Below are positions 1 to 7,492 of a stretch of DNA of 43,272 bases, in pieces. Made by a program: the position numbers and the translations under genes. Source of the DNA: a virus. The notes beneath the pieces were generated by a model that was given only the letters and a program-made list of their open reading frames with translations, ran no database searches and was not told the origin of the DNA. How positions within the stretch are numbered: the stretch's first letter is position 1; the number at the start of each line of letters is the position of its first letter. The stretch is from positions 1 through 43,272 of the IMG/VR virus record IMGVR_UViG_3300013006_000056; one strand, given 5' to 3'.

Positions 1-121
1 ATGCACGGATTGCGGTGCTGAATCATTTCACAGCGTTAGGCACACCCCATACTCAAATTATGTCTTAAATTTGCTGGGGTTGGGGTAAGTCTGCTCTTTG
101 GCTGATTTGTGCAACAAAGCC
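1..121 (+). mobile_element. IS5-family element, right end (partial)
   Basis: This is the right end of an insertion sequence. It holds the last codons of a transposase and a terminal inverted repeat at 106-121 (TTTGTGCAACAAAGCC). That repeat is the reverse complement of the sequence starting at 43134 at the other window end, with 15 of 16 bases matching. The end sequence is typical of IS903-group IS5 elements. The 9 bp after the element (ATTTCCTTG, 122-130) are not repeated before the right-hand copy, so the two visible flanks do not come from one insertion. The left part of the element lies outside the window. Confidence 0.85.
3..68 (+). CDS. IS5-family transposase, C-terminal fragment
   Basis: The reading frame is open from the first base and stops with TAA at 66-68. 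It gives 21 residues beginning ARIAVLNHFTALGTP, the usual tail of IS5-family (IS903-like) DDE transposases, and the IS terminal repeat follows 37 bp later. The rest of the gene is beyond the window edge. Whether the copy is intact cannot be judged from here. Confidence 0.75.
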   Translation, partial: ARIAVLNHFTALGTPHTQIMS

Positions 122-350
122 ATTTCCTTGTACTAATGCGAACCGACTGCTGATCAGCGGAACATATCAGGTGGCTTGATGGCTGATTGAGTTCAAGTCT
201 CTTTAAGGAAATGGAATAAACTGAGTGTATGGAGGTATGCCCAGTTTAGACATGGGTTTATCCGTCGACGCGATATTCATGCTGTCTTAAGACATTGGTT
301 TGCGGACAGTTCTGTTTGTGGTGTTCTAACTAGTGCTGCGTGATTGCAGA
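122..350. other. Gene-free stretch between IS end and tandem repeats
   Basis: I see no convincing gene in this stretch. A short open frame of about 46 codons ends at 342-344 (TGA). It lacks a good start and ribosome binding site and resembles nothing I know. The portal and terminase genes expected upstream of the head genes are absent, so the IS end or an earlier rearrangement has probably removed or displaced them. Confidence 0.5.
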
Positions 351-360
351 GTGAAACATG

Positions 361-387
361 AGCCTGGCGTGAGCGCGTTGGGCTTTT
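361..387 (+). terminator. Terminator-like hairpin, repeat copy 1
   Basis: The stem is 361-369 against 376-384 with a six-base loop and several G-T pairs. Only four T follow, so this is the weakest of the three repeat hairpins. Confidence 0.45.
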
Positions 388-535
388 GTGTGGCTGAACG
401 TCGATGTGGCTGATGGGTTAAAAGCCAGCATGCGGCTGCCATGATCGGTGATGGATTTTTTGCGCTGAGATGCAAAAAGTGCTTGAGGCCGGCCACAGGC
501 TGTGAAAATATGCCAGTATTGAAGAATGAAACATG

Positions 536-566
536 AAGCCCAGCGTGAAAACGTTGGGCTTTTTTT
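536..566 (+). terminator. Intrinsic terminator, repeat copy 2
   Basis: AAGCCCAGCG (536-545) pairs with CGTTGGGCTT (552-561) across a TGAAAA loop, and the hairpin runs into seven T. The ten-pair stem contains one G-T pair. Confidence 0.75.
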
Positions 567-713
567 GTGGCTGGGTGTCGCATGGAGATGATGGGTTGAA
601 AGCCAGCATACGGCGGAAATGGTCGTTGAAAGATTTTTTGCGATGAGATGCAAAAAGTGCTTGAGGCCGGCCACAGGCTGTGAAAATATGCCAGTATTGA
701 AGAATGAAACATG

Positions 714-744
714 AAGCCTAGCGTGAAAGCGTTGGGCTTTTTTT
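714..744 (+). terminator. Intrinsic terminator, repeat copy 3
   Basis: AAGCCTAGCG (714-723) pairs with CGTTGGGCTT (730-739) and a T run follows. Compared with copy 2, the base changes keep the stem paired through G-T wobble, which suggests the hairpin is maintained. Confidence 0.7.
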
Positions 745-828
745 GTGCCTCGGCGTCGGGTGCGGGTGATGGATTGAAACCCATCCACGGTGCAGTGACT
801 CAGCAGATGTATTCATGACAGAGAGATT

Positions 829-853
829 AGCCGCCCTTTGAGGCGGTTTTTTT
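829..853 (+). terminator. Intrinsic terminator upstream of the head genes
   Basis: CCGCC (831-835) pairs with GGCGG (842-846) across a six-base loop and seven T follow. It ends about 30 bp before the start of the DUF2213 gene, so it would stop anything read through from the repeat array. Confidence 0.8.
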
Positions 854-883
854 ATGACTAGAGGATTTGATGAGAGAGCAGCT

Positions 884-2131
884 ATGACCGATTTGATTGC
901 ACTCGATGATTCGATGCGGGCAAAGGATGCGGACGGCCATCTGCGGGTGGCGATGAGCCATATCTCGAAGGCCACGGTCAACCCTTATCTGGGCCGTGAG
1001 ATTCCGGGCTGGCAGGCGCTGGGCTTGAAAGCCGACAAGGTCTATCAGCTCTTACGAGATCCGAAGGAGCTGGCCCGCGCGGCACCGACTTTCGCTGGTA
1101 AACCGATCCTGATCAAACATACGCCTGTCTCCGCCAAAGATCCGCAGAAAGATCTGACGGTCGGTGCGATTGGCTCGGATGTGGTATTTAACGCGCCGTA
1201 TCTGGATGCTGATTTGATGATCTGGGATGCGCCTGCGATTGCGCTGATCGAGAGCGGTAAACAGGAGCAACTGTCCTGCGGCTATCGCTACCGCCCGGAT
1301 ATGACAGCGGGGGTGTATGAGGGTGTGCCCTATGACGGGGTGATGCGCGATATCCAAGGTAACCATGTGGCACTCGTCGAGGTTGGTCGGGCGGGTGCTG
1401 ATGTGATTGTTCACGACCATGATCCATTTCATCATGAGGATAAACCCATGAAACAACGCAAGTTAGGGCTGATCGCAGCCAAGGTTGAGTTGCGTCGGTC
1501 GCTTGCGAGCGTCGTCTCGGAGGCCAAGCGTAATGCCATTCTGGCACAGATGATGGCGCTCGATGCGGCAATCGACGACTCCGATGAGGATGACGATGAG
1601 CCGTTGACGCCAAGCGAAAAACAGGCTGCTGAAGAGGATGCGGAACTGCAGGCGGAGGAGGAAGAGGCTATCGAGGCGGAAGCCAAAGCGGCTCGGTCTA
1701 AAGCTGCAAGGTCCAAGCAGACACGCGCTGCCAAGAGCCGAAAGAGTAAGTCAGGTCTGAAAGCCAATGCCGTCGCAACCGACGATGATGAGGACGAGGA
1801 TAGCGATCCGGCGATGGATGCGGTGCTGATAGATGTACAGACGATTGCCAAAGATGAGGTGTCCAAGGCGATCATGGCCAATGATGCGCTGCATGCGGCA
1901 CGCCGTGCGGTGGAGCCGGTGGTCGGTGTGGTGGGTCTGGGCAGTGCCGAGGCGGTCTATCGCTTTGCGCTGGATCAGATGGGCATGGATACCCATGGGG
2001 TACATGCGTCGGCGCTGCCGACGATTTTTAATCTGGCGAATACGTCGTCCAGTCGTTTTGCTCACGATGCTGCTTGGACGGGCGCCGAACAGGCGTTCAG
2101 TGCGGATGTGGGCCTCGATCGTTTCAAATAA
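884..2131 (+). CDS. DUF2213-type prohead protease/scaffold protein
   Basis: The 415-residue protein joins two parts. Residues 1-180 match the DUF2213 family, found beside major capsid genes in myovirus-like phages. Candidate catalytic residues fit a serine protease of the prohead type: H79 in ILIKHTP and S131 in EQLSCGY. Residues 225-290 form a strongly acidic then basic, Ala-rich helical stretch, as expected of an internal scaffold core. The likely role is to guide capsid assembly and then cleave itself and other head proteins. I chose the ATG at 884 because GAGAG lies 7 bp upstream; an in-frame ATG at 854 has no ribosome site. The protease assignment is inferred from family and order. Confidence 0.75.
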   Translation: MTDLIALDDSMRAKDADGHLRVAMSHISKATVNPYLGREIPGWQALGLKADKVYQLLRDPKELARAAPTFAGKPILIKHTPVSAKDPQKDLTVGAIGSDVVFNAPYLDADLMIWDAPAIALIESGKQEQLSCGYRYRPDMTAGVYEGVPYDGVMRDIQGNHVALVEVGRAGADVIVHDHDPFHHEDKPMKQRKLGLIAAKVELRRSLASVVSEAKRNAILAQMMALDAAIDDSDEDDDEPLTPSEKQAAEEDAELQAEEEEAIEAEAKAARSKAARSKQTRAAKSRKSKSGLKANAVATDDDEDEDSDPAMDAVLIDVQTIAKDEVSKAIMANDALHAARRAVEPVVGVVGLGSAEAVYRFALDQMGMDTHGVHASALPTIFNLANTSSSRFAHDAAWTGAEQAFSADVGLDRFK

Positions 2132-2143
2132 GGGGATTTGATC

Positions 2144-2626
2144 ATGACGTTACAAACACAAGTAGGGAATTATCTGTCTCCTGCGGTCGAAGGCGATCTG
2201 GCGTCGGCCAATCCGCAGGCGACTGTGCTGGCGGATGAGGGGACTTTTGTCGCGGGTGCAGGCGGGGTGACGGTGGCGCGCTTTGCCTGGGCGGATGGCA
2301 GTGGTCTGGTGACCAATGCCGGTAGTGGCGTGCCGACGGGCTTTGTCCGCCGTGATGCGTCGGCGGTGATCACGGCGTGGCTGGGTGAGTCGAGTGCGGT
2401 GATCCCGCAGGGCTATCCGGTGACGTTGATGGCGGCGGGGGATTATTGGGTGCGTACCGGGACCAATGCCTCGGTGGGTCAGAAGGTCTTTGCGTCCACG
2501 ACCACCGGTCAGGTGCAGACGGCGGCGACGGGCAGCACCGTCGCGGGCTATATCGAAACCAATTTCGTCGTGGTAAGTACGGCTAATGCGGGTGAACTCA
2601 TCAAAATGTCGACATGGGGAGCATAA
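2144..2626 (+). CDS. Structural cement/decoration protein
   Basis: The 160-residue protein lies between the scaffold and major capsid genes, where Gp24-type (DUF2190-like) cement proteins occur. It is rich in Ala, Gly, Val and Thr with repeated short beta-prone stretches, and it contains IPQGYPVTLMAAGDYW and a QKVFASTTTGQVQTA segment typical of these small beta proteins. It probably binds the outside of the shell and stabilises it. The ATG at 2144 follows AAGGGGATTTGATC. It is 12 bp after the previous stop and 3 bp before the next gene, so the three are co-translated. Confidence 0.7.
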   Translation: MTLQTQVGNYLSPAVEGDLASANPQATVLADEGTFVAGAGGVTVARFAWADGSGLVTNAGSGVPTGFVRRDASAVITAWLGESSAVIPQGYPVTLMAAGDYWVRTGTNASVGQKVFASTTTGQVQTAATGSTVAGYIETNFVVVSTANAGELIKMSTWGA

Positions 2627-2629
2627 GCC

Positions 2630-3616
2630 ATGAGCGTTAAACATCAATTCGAGCTGATGAAGCAAAAAGCGGGTGTGCATTTCCCGGCAGGCTACCAGAT
2701 GACCATGGATGCGCAGCCGGCGCTGGTGACGACGGTGAACGGTGGTATTCCGGCCTATATGTCGCAGTATTTCGATCCGACCACGATTGAGGTGCTGTTT
2801 GCGCCGATGAAGGCGGCCGAGATCGTCGGGATCGAGAAAAAGATGGGCGACTGGACCACCAAGTCGATGATGTTCCCGTTTGTGGAGCATAGCGGTCAGG
2901 TGTCGAGCTATGGCGACTACAACACCAATGGTTCGACCAGTGCCAATGTGAACTTTCCGCAGCGGCAGAGCTACCACTACCAGACCATTACCCAGTGGGG
3001 TGATCTGGAGGCTGACCTGTATGGCGATGCGCGTCTGGCATGGACGGCGGAGCTGAATCAGGCGTCGATCCTGACGCTGAATAAGTTTCAGAACAAGTCG
3101 TATTTCTACGGCATCGCGGGTCTGGAGAACTATGGTCTGCTGAATGATCCGAGCCTGTCTGCACCGATTACCCCGGCTGCGCAGTGGTCGCTGCCGACCA
3201 CGGACAGTATCGGCATCTATAACGATGTGCTGGCGTTGTTCAAACAACTGCAGTCGCAGGCGGATGGTCTGGTCGAGATGACTGACAGCATGACGCTGGC
3301 GCTGTCGCCCAAGTCGATGGTGGAACTGGGCAAGACCAACCAGTACAACGTGCAGGTACGCGAGGTGCTGAAGCAGAATTTCCCGAATCTGCGGGTGGTG
3401 TCGGCACCGGAATACTCAACAGCAGCCGGTGAGCTGGTGCAGCTGATCATCGATAAGATCAATGGTCAGCCGACTGCGGTGTGTGGCTTTACCGAGAAGC
3501 TGCGTGCGCATCCGATCATTCGTGAGATCTCCAGCTTTAAGCAGAAGAAATCGCAAGGGACCTTCGGGACTATCATCTATCGTCCGTTTGCCATCGCGCA
3601 AATGCTGGGAGTGTAA
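2630..3616 (+). CDS. Major capsid protein (DUF2184 family)
   Basis: The 328-residue protein fits the DUF2184 family of major capsid proteins (HK97 fold) in length and content. Recognisable stretches include MDAQPALVTTVNGGIPAYMS near residue 25 and ITQWGDLEADLYGDARL near residue 120. It has no signal peptide or membrane segment. It assembles the icosahedral shell, and its position after the scaffold and cement genes is standard. The start has a GGGGAG ribosome site. The long reverse-strand open frame under this gene and the previous one is Arg/His-rich and is a shadow. Confidence 0.85.
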   Translation: MSVKHQFELMKQKAGVHFPAGYQMTMDAQPALVTTVNGGIPAYMSQYFDPTTIEVLFAPMKAAEIVGIEKKMGDWTTKSMMFPFVEHSGQVSSYGDYNTNGSTSANVNFPQRQSYHYQTITQWGDLEADLYGDARLAWTAELNQASILTLNKFQNKSYFYGIAGLENYGLLNDPSLSAPITPAAQWSLPTTDSIGIYNDVLALFKQLQSQADGLVEMTDSMTLALSPKSMVELGKTNQYNVQVREVLKQNFPNLRVVSAPEYSTAAGELVQLIIDKINGQPTAVCGFTEKLRAHPIIREISSFKQKKSQGTFGTIIYRPFAIAQMLGV

Positions 3617-3619
3617 GGT

Positions 3620-3961
3620 ATGGCTACAGTAACAGTCGGCTGCAAACTGCCGCATGGCTTGGTGGCGCGTGTGGATAACAAGAGCGTGGTCTTTAACGGT
3701 CTTAACACGGGCAGCGTGATTGGCAGCTATGGTTTGACGCCGGATGTGGATGAGGCGTTCTGGACGGAGTGGCTGAAGCGCAATGCGGGTGCGGCTTTTG
3801 TGAAGCAGGGTTTTGTCTTTGCTCAAGCCAAACCGGTCGATGCAGCAGCGCAGGCACAGGCCAATCCGTCGCCTGCGACCGGCCTTGAGCCGCTGAAGCA
3901 GACGGGGGATGCGCGGGTAGGGGCCAGTGGTCCGATGCCGGTCACTGAGGCCAAAGTCTGA
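3620..3961 (+). CDS. Small head-region protein of unknown function
   Basis: The 113-residue protein begins three bases after the capsid stop, with AAGG overlapping the junction. Residues 1-70 look like a compact fold that contains KLPHGLVARVDNK and a WTEWLKRNAGAAFVKQG helix. The last 40 residues are Ala/Pro/Gln-rich and probably disordered. Similar proteins of unknown function follow DUF2184 capsid genes in related phages, so a minor head or completion role is likely. A gap of about 50 bp separates it from the next gene. Confidence 0.65.
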   Translation: MATVTVGCKLPHGLVARVDNKSVVFNGLNTGSVIGSYGLTPDVDEAFWTEWLKRNAGAAFVKQGFVFAQAKPVDAAAQAQANPSPATGLEPLKQTGDARVGASGPMPVTEAKV

Positions 3962-4012
3962 TCTTTGGTCTCAGCGATGGCTTGATTCTTTCCTAAAGTC
4001 TAAAGGTGAAAC

Positions 4013-4402
4013 ATGAGTACGGTGACCTTTGATCAGGCCACATTCCTGACGCGGTATCCGGAGTTTGGGAACGTGGCGACGGCGCTGCTGTCGGCGTACT
4101 TCGTCGAGGCGACGCTGGTGCTGGACCCGACCGATGCGTCAATGGTCGTGGATCCAAATCAGCGAGCGCTACTCCTGAACCTGCTCACGGCGCATATCGC
4201 GTCGCTTGAGCAGGGCACCGGCAATGGTCCGTCAGGGTTGGTTGGTCGCGTAACCCATGCGACGCAGGGCAGTACCTCGGTCGCTGCCGACTACGGCAAG
4301 ATCACGCAGGCCGAGTCGTGGTATGTGCAGACGCCCTATGGCGCAAAATACTGGGCCTTAACCAGCCCGTATCGCACGCTGCGCTATGTGCTGGGGCGTT
4401 AA
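4013..4402 (+). CDS. DUF4054 head-tail connector protein
   Basis: The 129-residue protein has the DUF4054 pattern: an opening TFLTRYPEFGNVA, a central LLNLLTAHIASLEQG helix, and a C-terminal TPYGAKYWAL segment that leads to YR.LRYV. Members of this family are head-completion or connector proteins between portal and neck. A strong AAGGTG ribosome site precedes the ATG. The position between the head genes and the neck genes supports the role. Confidence 0.75.
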   Translation: MSTVTFDQATFLTRYPEFGNVATALLSAYFVEATLVLDPTDASMVVDPNQRALLLNLLTAHIASLEQGTGNGPSGLVGRVTHATQGSTSVAADYGKITQAESWYVQTPYGAKYWALTSPYRTLRYVLGR

Positions 4403-4448
4403 GCCTCAACGGTTTTGCTTGTGCAATATTTTCATTGGGATGATCAAT

Positions 4449-4829
4449 ATGAACCTGCACGGTATCGTACGCGGGGCAATCCGTCACGTCACGCCGGATC
4501 TGTGTGCCCAGCTTTATCCCTATGAGGGGGCAACTCAGGGCACTGATGGCAAACGCCATGCGGTGTATTCAGGGCCGATTTTGGTGATGGTTCAGGTGCA
4601 GTCGATGGGCAATGAGCTGCACCAGCAGCTCGGCCTGAACCTCGATCAGATCTCGCGTGCGGTCTATCTGCAGGGGAACTGGCATGGGGTGATCCGTGCG
4701 GATCAACAGGGTGGGGATCGGATGACATTCAGTGTGCCGGGAATACGGGGCAATCAGTGGCAGATCGTGCGTGTCCTTGAGTCATGGCCTGACTGGACGA
4801 AGGTGGCGGTATGTCTGCAACGCTCTTGA
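4449..4829 (+). CDS. Head-tail joining/neck protein (unnamed)
   Basis: The 126-residue protein lies between the DUF4054 connector and the neck terminator, where a stopper or collar protein is expected. It contains IRADQQGGDRMTFSVPG, a beta-hairpin-like stretch, and ends WPDWTKVAVCLQ. I use the ATG at 4449 because GGGA lies just upstream; an in-frame ATG at 4440 has none. Its 3' end overlaps the next gene by 19 bp, which indicates translational coupling. The role is inferred from gene order, and I do not recognise the family with confidence. Confidence 0.65.
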   Translation: MNLHGIVRGAIRHVTPDLCAQLYPYEGATQGTDGKRHAVYSGPILVMVQVQSMGNELHQQLGLNLDQISRAVYLQGNWHGVIRADQQGGDRMTFSVPGIRGNQWQIVRVLESWPDWTKVAVCLQRS

Positions 4830-5314
4830 ATACACAGGTCGATGTCTTTACGGCGCTGGTGGGATTTTTAAAAGGTGTCTATCCACAGGCAGCCGTCGTG
4901 CGGGCGCTGGACAACAATGTACCGATGCCACGGGAGAACGTCATCGTGCTGACGCCACTGTCCGCAAAGCGTCTTTCGACCAATGTCACGACTTACGATG
5001 CGGATACGGGGCTGGTGACGCTGCGCATGCCGAGTGAGTATACGATTCAAGTGGACTGCTATGGTGACACCGCCAATGACACGGCGACCATGCTTGCTGT
5101 GCTATGGCGTGATGGGGTGGCGGTGGCGCAGTTCCCGGACGGGATCACGCCGCTGTACGCTGCCGATGCCCGTCAGATGCCGTTTCAGAATGATGAGCGG
5201 CAGTATGAGGAGCGCTGGATGGTTGAGATCACGCTACAGTACAACGCGCAGGTGACGCTGCCGTATGAGTCGGCGATCAGTCTAGATGTACCGGTGTTTA
5301 AGGCGGTGAGGTGA
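4811..5314 (+). CDS. Neck/tail terminator protein (gp12-like, LIC_12616 type)
   Basis: The 167-residue protein resembles the phage neck terminator family annotated gp12-like/LIC_12616. It opens with a helix (DVFTALVGFLKGVYP), continues with an acidic NVIVLTPLS strand and a DCYGDTANDTATMLAVLWRD segment, and ends in a beta strand-rich half (ERWMVEITLQYNAQV). It would cap the tail tube and join it to the head. It overlaps the upstream gene and uses the GAAGGTGGCGGT stretch as ribosome site. Confidence 0.7.
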   Translation: MSATLLNTQVDVFTALVGFLKGVYPQAAVVRALDNNVPMPRENVIVLTPLSAKRLSTNVTTYDADTGLVTLRMPSEYTIQVDCYGDTANDTATMLAVLWRDGVAVAQFPDGITPLYAADARQMPFQNDERQYEERWMVEITLQYNAQVTLPYESAISLDVPVFKAVR

Positions 5315-5318
5315 TGAT

Positions 5319-5346
5319 TTGACACTCGATCCTTTAATCATAGATG
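5319..5346 (+). promoter_or_regulatory. Candidate promoter for the 5357 cassette
   Basis: A perfect -35 hexamer TTGACA at 5319-5324 is followed after 16 bp by TAGATG at 5341-5346, which matches the -10 consensus poorly (3 of 6). The spacing allows transcription into the gene at 5357, which ends in its own terminator. Confidence 0.35.
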
Positions 5347-5356
5347 TGGTGTAAAC

Positions 5357-5929
5357 ATGAGCAAAATATTCGCATCACAGTTGGTGCAGGTGAATCCAGA
5401 TTGTATACCGGTGTTGGGGCGGACTTATCCGACTTCCGCACCGACCCCGCCGCCGCTATGCACACCTGATATGTGGAATTGGACTTCTTTTGTCTCAGGT
5501 GAGACGACTGGCTGGCACTTTCAGTCTCATTTTTCGGTGAAGTTTGCGCTGAACGGTGGTTCGCCAATCATCGCTAATTATGATGGTTCAAGCGCATCAA
5601 GTTGCACTGAGGCGAGTCAAGGCATTTTGCAAGCAATCAATACGGCAGCGCATGAGCAGATTGTCGCGCTTTCGCCGTCCGGATGGACTGTTCCGGATCT
5701 GATCGGCTCAGGTGGTTGGATATTATTTGAGAATAACGACCAGACAGACACAGATCTGTATTGGGGATTGAGTGGCAATACTGGGACTGGGTTTCTTGCT
5801 GTATTTATACCCATAAATCTGACGCTAATTCCACAAGGTGGGCTGAGCGGCAGTGTGGATTTTGCGACGATGGTTGGCGTTACATCACCGACGACTTATC
5901 ACAGTTGTGGCTACTATGGCGTCGATTGA
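5357..5929 (+). CDS. Cassette protein with sheath-like N-terminal motif
   Basis: The 190-residue protein has no family I recognise. Its first 30 residues contain FASQLVQVNPDCIPVLGR, nearly the same as IPASQRVQINPDCIPVLHR in the gene at 22005 and similar to IPANQLVSVQP at the start of the tail sheath (6003). A Pro-rich linker follows, then a beta-rich body with many Gly, Ser, Trp and Thr. There is no signal peptide or membrane helix. It sits between neck and sheath genes with its own possible promoter and a strong terminator, the layout of an inserted cassette. A virion decoration or receptor-contact role is a guess from the shared N-terminus. Confidence 0.65.
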   Translation: MSKIFASQLVQVNPDCIPVLGRTYPTSAPTPPPLCTPDMWNWTSFVSGETTGWHFQSHFSVKFALNGGSPIIANYDGSSASSCTEASQGILQAINTAAHEQIVALSPSGWTVPDLIGSGGWILFENNDQTDTDLYWGLSGNTGTGFLAVFIPINLTLIPQGGLSGSVDFATMVGVTSPTTYHSCGYYGVD

Positions 5930-5945
5930 GAATTCAAAACTTAAC

Positions 5946-5967
5946 AACCACCTTCGGGTGGTTTTTT
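5946..5967 (+). terminator. Intrinsic terminator after the 5357 cassette
   Basis: AACCACC (5946-5952) pairs with GGTGGTT (5957-5963) across a stable TTCG loop and six T follow. It closes the cassette and lies only about 35 bp before the sheath gene. Confidence 0.85.
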
Positions 5968-6002
5968 CATGCCCGGACGGGCGCAACTCAAGAAGGTAAT
6001 TT

Positions 6003-7481
6003 ATGAACACAATCCCAGCCAACCAGCTTGTGAGTGTGCAGCCCGGTGTCGTGGGTACCGGTGGCGCGCCATTGGCCTTGAATGCGGTATTTCTAACCCA
6101 GAACACGGCGGTGCCGATCGGGCAACTGCTGCCGTTTGGCACGCAGGCGGCGGTCAATGCGTACTTCGGAGCCACTTCCATCGAGGCCACCACGGCTGCG
6201 GTCTACTTTGCGGGCTTTGATAACAGCAACATTAAGCCGACCAATCTGTACTTTTACCAGTACGCCACCAGTCCGGTGAGCGCGTATATCGTCGGCGGTA
6301 ATGTCAAAGGCGTGACGCTCTCGCAGATTACGGCGATCACTGCGGGTTCTCTGTCGGTGACCATCGATGGCGTGGTGCAGTCGTCGACCAGTATTAATCT
6401 GTCGACCGCGACAAGCTTGAGTCAGGTAGCCTCGATCATCGGGACGGCGATCTCGGCAGTGGTGAGCTATAACAGCCAGATCGGTGCATTCCAGATTACT
6501 TCCGGTACGACCGGTACGACGTCAACCATCACCGATGCGACGGGTAATGTGGCGGATCTGCTACTGCTCAATGTCGCTCACGGGGCATTGCTGTCACAGG
6601 GCGCGGTCGCAACGGATCCGGCGACGGCGATGGATCAGGTCAATGGCATTACCCAGAACTGGGCGACCTTCATGACGCTGTGGGAGCCGGATCTGGATAC
6701 CAAGCTGGCGTTTGCGCAGTGGACCAATAGTCAGAGCGAGCGCTTCGTGTATGTGGCGTGGGATAGTGATGCCAATGCGGCACTGGCTGCGCCTGAGCAG
6801 GCGCCATTTGCGGTGGTGTGTAATCAGAACGCGTACAACGGCACGATTCCGGTGTATCTCGATATCAATGTCGCGGCGTTCGTCTGTGGTACGGCGGCGA
6901 GTATTGATTTTACGCAGTTGAATGGTCGCATCACGTTTGCATTCAAGGGTCAGGCGGGTCTGTCGCCTACCGTGACCGATGCGCAGACGGCATCCAATCT
7001 GATTGCCAATGGCTATAACTTTTACGGCGCGTATGCGACGGCGACCCAGCAGTTCAATCTGTTTCAGCCGGGTCAGATCACGGGCAAGTGGTATTGGGCG
7101 GATAGCTTTATCAATCAGATTTTCTTCAATGCGCAGAATCAGCAGGCGCTGATGAATTTGCTGAGCAATATGAAGTCGATTCCGTATAACGCGGATGGTT
7201 ATGCGTTACTGCGTGCGGCACTGCAAGACCCGATCAATCAGATGCTGAACTTTGGGGCGATCCGTAGCGGCGTACCGTTATCAAATGTGCAGGCGGCCGA
7301 GATTAATACGGCGGCGGGCCTGCCGGTGGATCAGGTGCTGAATACGTTTGGCTATTATTTACAGATTCTGCCGGCTTCGGTGCAAACGCGCGGTCAGCGA
7401 TCAAGCCCGCCCATGACGCTGTGGTACATGGATGGTGAGAGCATCCAGAAACTGAATCTGGCTTCGATTGACGTGATGTAA
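6003..7481 (+). CDS. Tail sheath protein (DUF3383 family)
   Basis: The 492-residue protein fits DUF3383, the sheath family of small contractile-tailed phages. It starts IPANQLVSVQPGVVGTGG and continues LALNAVFLTQN, both characteristic. The middle (residues 110-220) is a Ser/Thr/Gly-rich beta domain, and the C-terminal third, with NQIFFNAQNQQALMNLL and GYALLRAALQDPINQML, is the conserved core that packs along the tube. It forms the contractile outer layer of the tail. AAGGTAATTT precedes the ATG, and the tube gene follows after 11 bp. Confidence 0.85.
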   Translation: MNTIPANQLVSVQPGVVGTGGAPLALNAVFLTQNTAVPIGQLLPFGTQAAVNAYFGATSIEATTAAVYFAGFDNSNIKPTNLYFYQYATSPVSAYIVGGNVKGVTLSQITAITAGSLSVTIDGVVQSSTSINLSTATSLSQVASIIGTAISAVVSYNSQIGAFQITSGTTGTTSTITDATGNVADLLLLNVAHGALLSQGAVATDPATAMDQVNGITQNWATFMTLWEPDLDTKLAFAQWTNSQSERFVYVAWDSDANAALAAPEQAPFAVVCNQNAYNGTIPVYLDINVAAFVCGTAASIDFTQLNGRITFAFKGQAGLSPTVTDAQTASNLIANGYNFYGAYATATQQFNLFQPGQITGKWYWADSFINQIFFNAQNQQALMNLLSNMKSIPYNADGYALLRAALQDPINQMLNFGAIRSGVPLSNVQAAEINTAAGLPVDQVLNTFGYYLQILPASVQTRGQRSSPPMTLWYMDGESIQKLNLASIDVM

Positions 7482-7492
7482 GGGGATCTTTG

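Larger units (their letters stand above)
351..795 (+). repeat. Three tandem repeats of about 177 bp, each with a hairpin
   Basis: Copy 1 spans 351-525, copy 2 spans 526-703 and copy 3, partial, starts at 704 and fades near 795. Each begins with RTGAAACATG followed by a terminator-like hairpin and a T run. The block at 469-540 recurs almost unchanged at 647-718. The variable parts differ, for example GGGTTAAAAGCC against GGGTTGAAAGCC. Nothing suggests translation: the reverse-strand open frames here only mirror the repeat. The array sits just upstream of the first structural gene and could be duplicated gene-end terminators or tandem small RNAs. Confidence 0.85.

Noticed and set aside
326-788. 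Overlapping reverse-strand open frames of about 150 codons with repeated Phe/His/Pro-rich segments
   Set aside because: They mirror the three tandem repeats and their hairpins in two frames and lack ribosome sites, so they are products of the repeat rather than genes.
351-795. CRISPR-like array
   Set aside because: Units are about 177 bp with mostly conserved sequence and no short repeat/spacer alternation; no cas gene is in the window.
1432-1881. A Ser/Ala-rich reverse frame under the DUF2213 gene
   Set aside because: It is the complement of the acidic GAG/GAT-rich scaffold segment and has no start signal.
2150-3247. A 365-codon reverse-strand open frame across the cement and capsid genes
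   Set aside because: Its product is Arg/His-rich and it lies under two well-supported forward genes; this is a base-composition shadow.
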